Made by a program: the position numbers and the translations under genes | Notes under the pieces: model-generated | Database searches by the model: none | What the model was told of the DNA's origin: nothing | What the model saw: only the letters and a program-made list of their open reading frames with translations | Part shown: one piece after another, positions 58,090-64,000 of the stretch | Layout of the letters: the number at the start of each line of letters is the position of its first letter | Position numbering within the stretch: position 1 is the stretch's first letter | Assembly: GCA_023954045.1 (NCBI GenBank) | Contig: JAMLIR010000001.1 | Location: 62,001-126,000, forward strand | Length of the DNA stretch: 64,000 nucleotides | Origin: Burkholderiaceae bacterium | Lineage (GTDB): Bacteria; Pseudomonadota; Gammaproteobacteria; Burkholderiales; Burkholderiaceae_E | Direction of reading: 5' to 3'

Positions 58090-60642
58090 TTGACCGCTGC
58101 CGGCGAATCCGCCTCCCACGGCCTGACGCCCGAACAGGCGGCCGAGCGGCTGCGCGCCGAAGGGCCCAACGAATTGCCGCGCCCGGGCGTGCGCAGCCTC
58201 GGCCGCATCGTCGTCGACATCGTCCGCGAGCCGATGTTCGGGCTGCTGCTGGCCGCGGGCGCGATCTACCTGCTGCTCGGCGACCTGGCAGAGGCGCTGC
58301 TGCTGCTGGCCTTCGCGTCGATCTCGGTCCTGATCGCGATCGTCCAGGAGAACCGCAGCGAGCGCGTGCTCGAGGCCCTGCGCGACCTGACCAGTCCCCG
58401 CGCGCTCGTGGTCCGCGGCGGCCAGCGGCTGCGAATTCCGGGCCGCGAAGTCGTGCGCGGCGACCTGATCGTGCTCGGCGAAGGCGACCGCGTCGCGGCC
58501 GACGCGATCGTGTTGGCCTGCGACGACCTGCTGGTCGACGAGTCGCTGCTGACCGGCGAGTCGGTCGCGGTGCGCAAGGCCACGGCGACGCCGGCGCAGC
58601 AGCGCAGCGCGATGCCGGACTTCGCGCCGGGAGGCGACGACCTGCCGGCGGTGTTCGCCGGTACGCTCGTCGTGCGCGGCCAGGGGCTCGCGCGCGTCGA
58701 GTCCACCGGCGAGCGCAGCCGGATCGGCCGCATCGGCCAGGCGCTGGGCGACATCGTCAGCGCCACGCCCCGGCTCACTCGGGAGACGCGCGGCATCGTC
58801 CGCACGGTCGCGCTGATCGGCCTGGCCTGCTCGGCGCTGGCGGTCGTGCTGTTCGGGACGTTGCGCGGGTCGTGGCTCGACGCGGTGCTGGCCGGCATCG
58901 CGCTGGGAATGTCGATGCTCCCCGAGGAGTTCCCGCTGGTGCTCACGGTGTTCATGGTGATGGGCGCCTGGCGGTTATCGAAGGCGCGCGTGCTCACGCG
59001 CCGCGCCGCCGCGATCGAGACGCTGGGGGCGGCGACGGTGCTGTGCACCGACAAGACCGGCACGCTGACCGAGAACCGGATGACGATCGCGGAGTTGCGC
59101 ACGCCGGACGCGCGGCTTCGCCCCGACGACGCCGGGCCGGCGCCGTGGTCGCCGGCGATGGAGCGGTTGCTGGCCGCCGGCACGCTGGCGAGCGCCCCCG
59201 AACCCTTCGATCCGATGGAGAAGGCCTTTCACGCGCTGCAGGCGAAGAACGGCGGCGGCGTGCCGCAATCGCTGCAGCTCGCGCGCGCCTATCCGCTGCG
59301 CCCCGGGTTGCTGGCCGTGACGCAGGCCTGGGCGGTCGAAGGCGATCGGGGCTGGCAGGTCGCCGCGAAGGGATCGCCCGAGGCGATCGCCGGCTTGTGC
59401 CGGCTCGACCCCGATCTCGTCGCGGCCGTGCGCCGCCAGGTCGACGAGATGGCGGCCGAGGGCCTGCGCGTGCTGGGCGTGGCGCAGGCCCGTCACGACG
59501 ACCCGCAGCTGCCCGAGTCGCCGCACGGCTTCGCGTTCGACTTCCTGGGGCTGGTCGGACTCGAGGATCCGGTGCGCGACAGCGTGCCCGCCGCGGTGCA
59601 CGAGTGCCGCGAAGCGGGAATCCGCGTCGTGATGATCACCGGCGACTATCCGCAGACGGCACGCGCGATCGCCGGGCGCGCCGGGATCGAGAACGGCGGC
59701 GTCCTGACCGGGGCAGAGATCGAGGCGATGGACGAGCCGGCGCTGCGCGAAGCGGTTCGCCGCACCTCGGTGTTCGCGCGGATCATGCCCGAGCAGAAGC
59801 TCCAGCTCGTCCAGGCGCTGAAGGCCGCCGGCGAGGTCGTCGCGATGACCGGCGACGGCGTCAACGACGCGCCGGCGCTGAAGGCCGCCGACATCGGCAT
59901 CGCGATGGGCGGCCGCGGCACCGACGTCGCGCGCGAAGCCTCGTCGCTGGTGCTGCTCGACGACGACTTCGGCTCGATCGTGCGCACGGTGCGCCTGGGA
60001 CGGCGCATCTACGACAACCTGCGCAAGGCGATGACCTACATCCTGGCGATCCACGTCCCGATCGCCGGGATGGCCCTGCTGCCGCTGCTCACCGGCCTTC
60101 CGATCGTGTTCTGGCCGGTGCACATCGCGTTCCTCGAGATGGTGATCGATCCGGTCTGCTCGATCGTCTTCGAGTCCGAAGAGGAGGAGGCCGACGTGAT
60201 GCGACGGCCGCCGCGCAGGCCGGACGGACGGATCCTGTCGGGAATCGTGATCGCCTGGAGCCTGTTGCAGGGCCTGCTCGCGTTCGCCACCGTGGCCGCG
60301 GTCTACCTGGGCGCGTCGCGCGCGGGCGGCTCCGACGAAGAGGTGCGCACGCTGGCGTTCGTCGCGCTGGTGATGGCGAACGTCGCGCTCGTCCTCGTCA
60401 ACCGCTCGTACGGTGTCCACCCGGTGCGGCAACTGACCCACCCGAACCGCGCGCTGGTGTGGGTCGTCGCGGTAGCCGGCAGCCTGATCGCGGTCGCGCT
60501 GCTGTGGGCGCCGGCGACGGGGCTGTTCCGCTTCGGCGGCTTCCACTGGCACGACCTCGTGATCGCCGCGGGGGCGACGCTGTTCCTCGCGGTCGTGCTC
60601 GACCTGTTCAAGGCGGCCTGGCGCAGGCGGCTCGCCGGTTGA
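58090..60642 (+). CDS. Cation-translocating P-type ATPase with PEEFP motif
   Basis: The 850-residue P-type ATPase has TGES (155-158, actuator), phosphorylation motif DKTGTLT with D321, GDGVNDAPALKAADIGIAMG and ten predicted helices. Helix M4 carries MLPEEFPLVLTVFM instead of the PEGLP of Ca/Mg pumps, so the ion cannot be assigned; it lacks the CPC of heavy-metal pumps and has no N-terminal metal-binding domain. A TTG at 58090 seems the start; no ATG with a good site fits. The gap of 70 bp after the di-Mop gene allows co-transcription. Confidence 0.88.
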   Translation: MTAAGESASHGLTPEQAAERLRAEGPNELPRPGVRSLGRIVVDIVREPMFGLLLAAGAIYLLLGDLAEALLLLAFASISVLIAIVQENRSERVLEALRDLTSPRALVVRGGQRLRIPGREVVRGDLIVLGEGDRVAADAIVLACDDLLVDESLLTGESVAVRKATATPAQQRSAMPDFAPGGDDLPAVFAGTLVVRGQGLARVESTGERSRIGRIGQALGDIVSATPRLTRETRGIVRTVALIGLACSALAVVLFGTLRGSWLDAVLAGIALGMSMLPEEFPLVLTVFMVMGAWRLSKARVLTRRAAAIETLGAATVLCTDKTGTLTENRMTIAELRTPDARLRPDDAGPAPWSPAMERLLAAGTLASAPEPFDPMEKAFHALQAKNGGGVPQSLQLARAYPLRPGLLAVTQAWAVEGDRGWQVAAKGSPEAIAGLCRLDPDLVAAVRRQVDEMAAEGLRVLGVAQARHDDPQLPESPHGFAFDFLGLVGLEDPVRDSVPAAVHECREAGIRVVMITGDYPQTARAIAGRAGIENGGVLTGAEIEAMDEPALREAVRRTSVFARIMPEQKLQLVQALKAAGEVVAMTGDGVNDAPALKAADIGIAMGGRGTDVAREASSLVLLDDDFGSIVRTVRLGRRIYDNLRKAMTYILAIHVPIAGMALLPLLTGLPIVFWPVHIAFLEMVIDPVCSIVFESEEEEADVMRRPPRRPDGRILSGIVIAWSLLQGLLAFATVAAVYLGASRAGGSDEEVRTLAFVALVMANVALVLVNRSYGVHPVRQLTHPNRALVWVVAVAGSLIAVALLWAPATGLFRFGGFHWHDLVIAAGATLFLAVVLDLFKAAWRRRLAG

Positions 60643-60667
60643 GCGACGCGGCCGCCGTGCCGTGCGA

Positions 60668-61198
60668 TCAGTGCGCGAGCTTCGGGGCCTTCCAGCCGGG
60701 GTGTTCGAAGTACTTGCCGTACTGCTCGAGCGCGTGCACGACCTTGACGACGCCAGCGCTGCGCTTCGCTTTCGCATCGTGGCCCCGGATGATCTCGTTG
60801 CCCTCGATCACTCCGGCGAGGATCACGTGCAGCATCTCGTCGGCCTTCGGATCCAGCTTGCAGTTCCCGACGATGTGGGCGAGCTGCGCCTCGATCTCGC
60901 CGCCGAGCGCGTCGTATTGCGCCGCGTCCATCTTGCCGCGGTGCACTGCCGGCAGCTGCACGCTCACGGCGTCGCGGATCCGCGTCATGCCCTGCCGAAG
61001 TGGCTCGTCGGTGGCCCATTTCCTGCCGGCATTCAGTTCGAGCGGGTGCGCCGGGCCGGCGTGCTCGTGGGCGTGATCGGTGGCCGCCAGCACCGGGGTG
61101 CCGGCAATGCCACCCGCCGCAAGCGCGGCGGCGACAAGCATCGCGGACAGGCTCCGCTTCGCGCGCAGCGCGCCCTCGAGATCGGGGTGCGAACTCAT
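60668..61198 (-). CDS. DnrO-like exported protein
   Basis: The 176-residue protein has a hydrophobic signal (LSAMLVAAALAAGGIAGTPVLAA) followed by a His-rich HAHEHAG stretch. A conserved helical domain with LNAGRKWATDEPLRQGMTRIRD, HIVGNCKLDPKADEMLHVIL and GWKAPKLAH resembles proteins annotated DnrO. It is convergent with the P-type ATPase. Metal binding through the His stretch and C/H residues is possible. The function is not established. Confidence 0.7.
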   Translation of the reverse strand: MSSHPDLEGALRAKRSLSAMLVAAALAAGGIAGTPVLAATDHAHEHAGPAHPLELNAGRKWATDEPLRQGMTRIRDAVSVQLPAVHRGKMDAAQYDALGGEIEAQLAHIVGNCKLDPKADEMLHVILAGVIEGNEIIRGHDAKAKRSAGVVKVVHALEQYGKYFEHPGWKAPKLAH

Positions 61199-61310
61199 GT
61201 CTTCATCTCCGTGTTCGGTCGTTGCAGCGGGCGCGCCCTCCGCACCCGCCATGAGCGTTGAACGCGGGATGAAGCAGAATGTTCCGTAAATCTTATAGCC
61301 GGTGCGACGC

Positions 61311-61778
61311 TCAATCGCGATGCAACTGCTCGAAGCCGCCCACGCCGACGGGCTGGCTGCGCAACAGCTGCGCGAGGCGTTCGCGCTGGGCGGCATCGAG
61401 GATGGCGCGCTCGCGCAGCAACTGCTCGATGACGGTCTGCTGCCGTTCGTCCTGCAGCCGCGCGATTCCGGCGCGCTCGGCTTCGATCCTCGCCGCGTCC
61501 GGCGCGTCGGCGAAGATTTCGCCGATCAACCGGTCGCGGCGCTGGCGGATCTCCTCGGCACTGGCGCCGAGACGCGCGACGAAGCCCGTTTCGGCCTGGT
61601 GCCAGCGGCGCCGCTGCTCGTCGCTCAGCGACAGGTAGTCCGGAAGCCCCGGAGACTGCGCGGCCGGCGCCTGCGACCCCGCCGCCCCGGCGAGCGAGCG
61701 GTACCCGAGCGCCCCGAGCACGCCGAGGTTGACCAGCAGCGACAGCGCCAGCACGAGGCGCAAGGTCGACGACTTCAT
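61311..61778 (-). CDS. CpxP/CnrX-like periplasmic helical protein
   Basis: The 155-residue protein has an N-terminal anchor (LRLVLALSLLVNLGVLGALGY) and an all-helical periplasmic part with LSLSDEQRRRWHQAETGF and a long charged coiled region ending ERLAQLLRSQP. It resembles heavy-metal-sensor/Spy-CpxP-like proteins. Its ATG overlaps the anti-sigma stop (ATGA), making it the third member of an ECF sigma cassette, probably as a periplasmic co-regulator. Confidence 0.78.
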   Translation of the reverse strand: MKSSTLRLVLALSLLVNLGVLGALGYRSLAGAAGSQAPAAQSPGLPDYLSLSDEQRRRWHQAETGFVARLGASAEEIRQRRDRLIGEIFADAPDAARIEAERAGIARLQDERQQTVIEQLLRERAILDAAQRERLAQLLRSQPVGVGGFEQLHRD

Positions 61779-62254
61779 CGCGGAACCCCCCCGTTCAGGC
61801 CGATCGGCGCGTGGCAGCCATCGGCGCCGAGGCACAGGCCGCCGGGCGCGGTCGGATCGAAGACCGCCATTGCCGAGACCCGCGGCGCAACCGCCACGCC
61901 CGATCCGGCCGTCAGCGCCAGCCCCGCGAAGAGGCCGAACGAGACCGCAGCCGCTGCCCCGACGCCGAGCGGGACCAGCTGGATCAGTGCCCGCCAGCCG
62001 CGCCTCCGCCGCATCCCCCGCCGGCTCGCCGCATCGGCCGCGATTCGCCCGCGAATCACCTCGGACAGGTCGAAGCCGAGCGCCTCCTCGGGCAACGCGC
62101 GCAATCCGGCGCGCAGGCGGCGCAGCGCCGCGAGCTGCTCGGCACAACCCGGACACTGGCCGAGGTGGGACTCGAACCGAGCGCGTTCGTCGGGGACCGA
62201 CTGATCGTCGAGGTATTCCGAGATCTCCACCGTCCTCGGGCATGGCTCATGCAT
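61775..62254 (-). CDS. Anti-sigma factor with zinc-finger-like motif
   Basis: The 159-residue membrane protein has a cytoplasmic ZAS-type motif (H29-x3-CPGC-like: FESHLGQCPGCAEQL) and one membrane helix near 95-120 (LIQLVPLGVGAAAAVSFGLFAGLALTAG). A short periplasmic end with two cysteines (CLGADGC) follows. It should hold the ECF sigma factor encoded upstream (8-bp overlap) inactive until an envelope signal arrives. Confidence 0.85.
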   Translation of the reverse strand: MHEPCPRTVEISEYLDDQSVPDERARFESHLGQCPGCAEQLAALRRLRAGLRALPEEALGFDLSEVIRGRIAADAASRRGMRRRRGWRALIQLVPLGVGAAAAVSFGLFAGLALTAGSGVAVAPRVSAMAVFDPTAPGGLCLGADGCHAPIGLNGGVPR

Positions 62255-62807
62255 CGCGGTTCTCCCCTGTGGCGCGGCGGTAGCGCGCGAGCAGCGCCAC
62301 GCGGGCGCGTGCGATGCGCGACTTCACGGTCCCCTCCTGGATTCCCAGCGCGACGGCGATCTCGGCGTACGAGAGCGACTCGATCTCGCGCAGCAGCAGG
62401 ATCTCGCGGTGCTCGGCGGGGAGCCGCTGCAGGGCCGCCTCGAGCAGCCGGTAGCGCTCGCGGGTGTCGAGCTGCTCGTCGGGGCCGGGGTCCTGCGCGA
62501 CCGCGACGGGCTCGTCCTCGATCGGAACGAACTCCACCGCGCCGCGGCGACGCAGCACGTCGAGCGCGCCGTTGCGCGCGATCTGGAACAGCCAGGTGCG
62601 AAACTGCGCCCGCGGCTGCCAACGCGGCAGCGCCTGCCACGCCTTCATGAACGTCTCCTGTGCCAGGTCCATCGCTTCGTCGCGCGACCCCGTCATCCTG
62701 AGAAGAAACCGGAATACCGGACCCTGGTGCCGCCGGACCAGATCGGCGAAGGCGCGCGTATCCCCGTCGCGCGCGCGCTCGACCAGCCGGCTGTCTTCCG
62801 CCGTCAC
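62247..62807 (-). CDS. ECF-family RNA polymerase sigma factor
   Basis: The protein is about 186 residues. Region 2 is LVRRHQGPVFRFLLRMTGSRDEAMDLAQETFMKAWQALPRW. Region 4 is LQRLPAEHREILLLREIESLSYAEIAVALGIQEGTVKSRIARAR. The family start TAEDSRLVERARDGD suggests the GTG at 62807 or the TTG at 62810, which has GGAGG about 9 bp upstream; an ATG at 62849 has no ribosome site. It overlaps the anti-sigma gene by 8 bp. Confidence 0.9.
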   Translation of the reverse strand: MTAEDSRLVERARDGDTRAFADLVRRHQGPVFRFLLRMTGSRDEAMDLAQETFMKAWQALPRWQPRAQFRTWLFQIARNGALDVLRRRGAVEFVPIEDEPVAVAQDPGPDEQLDTRERYRLLEAALQRLPAEHREILLLREIESLSYAEIAVALGIQEGTVKSRIARARVALLARYRRATGENRDA

Positions 62808-62984
62808 CAAGGCGGACGTCCTCCACGAATTGGCGCCACGACACCGCATTGAACGGTCGCGGCGCCGGAATGTTCCGCCGGATTGCGGGCCGGCCGGCAA
62901 GCCGCCGATGGAAAGCGTTGGACAGGATGCGCGCAATGCGCACAGAATCGGCCGTTGCGGGCATTGCGCGTGAAGGACACGATC

Positions 62985-63548
62985 ATGAGAGCCATTGTCA
63001 TGATTATCGGGATCGGCGCGCTCGCGGCGCTGGCGGCCTGCGGGAAATCCAGGGAGGCCGCGTCGGAGAAGGCGGCCGAGACGGTCGCCGCGAAGGCGAT
63101 CGAGTCGGCGATCGAGAAGGACGGCACCAAGGCCAGGGTCGACGTTTCGGAGGGAAGCGTCCGGATGACGACGACGGACGCCTCCGGCAAGACCAGCCAG
63201 TTCGAGATGGGCGCGGCGAAGGTGACCGAAAGCGACGTCGGCGTGCCGTTCTATCCCGGTGCGAAGATCCCCGACGGGCAGTCGTCCCGGATCGCCACCC
63301 CCGACGGCACCACGGTCTCGGTCGGCCTGCGCAGCAGTGACGCGACGGCGAAAGTGGCCGACTTCTATCGCGAGCGGCTAAAGGCGCTGGCGCAGGGCAA
63401 GCAATTCACCGAGATGAGCGGCGCCGACGGCGCCGTGATGCTCGCGCTCGCCGACGAGAAAGCCAGCAGCGCGATACAGGTCATGGTGAACAGGGCCGAC
63501 GACGGAACCGACATCCAGATCGTCGCGCATCGTAGCGCCCCGAAGTAG
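62985..63548 (+). CDS. Lipoprotein of unknown function
   Basis: The 187-residue protein has a lipoprotein signal peptide with lipobox LAAC (Cys about residue 19). After a Lys/Ala/Glu-rich helical stretch comes a compact domain (VPFYPGAKIPDGQSSRIATPDG, then VADFYRERLKALAQ). This looks like the small domain found in many proteobacterial lipoproteins that pair a FYPGA motif with a later FYRE motif. AAGGA lies 7 bp before the ATG. It is divergent from the ECF sigma operon and could be one of its targets; this is inference. Confidence 0.75.
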   Translation: MRAIVMIIGIGALAALAACGKSREAASEKAAETVAAKAIESAIEKDGTKARVDVSEGSVRMTTTDASGKTSQFEMGAAKVTESDVGVPFYPGAKIPDGQSSRIATPDGTTVSVGLRSSDATAKVADFYRERLKALAQGKQFTEMSGADGAVMLALADEKASSAIQVMVNRADDGTDIQIVAHRSAPK

Positions 63549-63569
63549 ACCGGCGGCGAGACCTCTGGT

Positions 63570-63764
63570 TCAGGCGCCCCTGCGCGCCGCAGCCAGGTGG
63601 CCGCCCCCCCACGCTGCATCGAAAGCGCCCCGCGCGCGCTGCAGCTCCAGCCACGTGGCGCTCACCTCGCGATGGTGCGGCGCGGTCTGGAACACGCGCC
63701 GATGGACCGACTCCAGGTAGGCGACTCGCGCACCGTAGTAGAGGATCTGCGTCCAGCGAATCAC
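63570..63764 (-). CDS. Small conserved gene B (second copy)
   Basis: The 64-residue protein (YYGARVAYLESVHRRVFQ, APHHREVSATWLELQRAR) is a paralogue of the island gene at 19359-19559. The GTG start at 63764 overlaps the TGA of gene A (GTGA) and has GGAGG at good spacing, so the two are translationally coupled. No known domain. The preserved histidine pair and basic helices suggest a compact helical protein. Confidence 0.65.
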   Translation of the reverse strand: MIRWTQILYYGARVAYLESVHRRVFQTAPHHREVSATWLELQRARGAFDAAWGGGHLAAARRGA

Positions 63765-63949
63765 GACTGCCTCCGTTCGACGTCGTTCGCGAACCCGGAC
63801 TGGATGACGGCGTCGTCGAACCAGACCCGCGCCTGCGGGGATCGCTCGGCCACGACCAGCATGTAGGCGAACGCCGACTCGTATTCGCCGAAACTGCACT
63901 GGCCCCCCGAGCCATCGGGGTACTTCCAGCTGACGGTGTGGGTGTTCAT
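63761..63949 (-). CDS. Small conserved gene A (second copy)
   Basis: The 62-residue protein (MNTHTVSWKYPDGSGGQ, FGEYESAFAYMLVV, SPQARVWFDDAVIQSGF) is a paralogue of the island gene starting at 19743. The intact stop here shows the native length. It is the first gene of the A-B pair; an earlier in-frame ATG at 63982 exists but is less likely. Function unknown. Confidence 0.65.
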   Translation of the reverse strand: MNTHTVSWKYPDGSGGQCSFGEYESAFAYMLVVAERSPQARVWFDDAVIQSGFANDVERRQS

Positions 63950-63960
63950 GGCCTTGCCCG

Positions 63961-63983
63961 GATGCGTCATTTTTCGACGCATC
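63961..63983. other. Short hairpin upstream of the small gene pair
   Basis: GATGCGTC-ATTTTTC-GACGCATC is a perfect 8-bp stem with a 7-nt loop in the leader of gene A. It has no T-tract after the stem on either strand, so a termination role is doubtful. No counterpart precedes the island copy. Confidence 0.45.
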
Positions 63984-64000
63984 TCGGCACCGCCCGAGGA

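Overview
The window is high-GC, densely packed bacterial DNA that looks like a betaproteobacterium, probably Burkholderiales-like. Pointers are the homodimeric-type AceE with separate AceF and a lipoyl-Lpd fusion, a two-component system divergent from aceE, a Bug-type tripartite tricarboxylate transporter, and an Arg(ACG) tRNA of betaproteobacterial form. This placement is inference; there is no rRNA or other phylogenetic marker here.

Left part (1-19.3 kb), core-like DNA: the start of a TAXI-type TRAP receptor gene, a CNNM/CorC-type membrane protein, a TRAP transporter whose receptor resembles the 2-oxoacid binder TakP, the pyruvate dehydrogenase operon aceE-aceF-lpdA, a divergent sensor kinase/response regulator pair, and a tungstate uptake operon (tupBCA) with a divergent ModE/LysR-like regulator.

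Genomic island (19.3-28.4 kb): the 3' 45 bp of tRNA-Arg(ACG) are repeated with one mismatch at 28,393-28,437, bracketing about 9.1 kb. Inside are a broken tyrosine integrase whose 3' end occurs twice, a pair of small unknown genes, a Flp-pilin-like protein with a long PGGGG repeat tail, a 5' stub of a yedK-like gene, and a lower-GC catabolic block. That block holds an SDR, E1 beta, E1 alpha, a free-standing lipoyl domain, TRAP DctM and DctQ, a MarR regulator and a DctP receptor. It has no E2 acyltransferase domain and no E3.

Middle (28.4-46.2 kb): an IS remnant, a glycine-zipper protein, ergothioneine genes egtB/egtD with a glyoxalase-like gene between, a Ca/Na exchanger, a solitary tyrosine recombinase, a third TRAP system preceded by an IclR regulator, and a tripartite carboxylate transporter operon continuing into an acylating aldehyde dehydrogenase and an AMP-forming acyl-CoA ligase, an arrangement like sulfoacetate (sau) catabolism. 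A 4-hydroxybenzoyl-CoA-type thioesterase follows.

Right part (46.2-64 kb): the most notable system is a phenylphosphate-synthase/UbiD operon (ppsA, ppsB, one ubiD, a Tm-1-like ATP-binding protein, a CBS-domain protein, ubiX). It reads away from a divergent DmpR/MopR-type phenol-sensing sigma-54 activator. The sensor keeps the zinc ligands and phenol-contacting His/Trp, and an almost ideal -24/-12 promoter lies 80 bp before ppsA. Beyond it come a PNPOx-fold protein, YedK, a di-Mop protein, a P-type ATPase, a DnrO-like protein, an ECF sigma/anti-sigma/CpxP-like cassette, a lipoprotein, and a second copy of the small two-gene module seen in the island.
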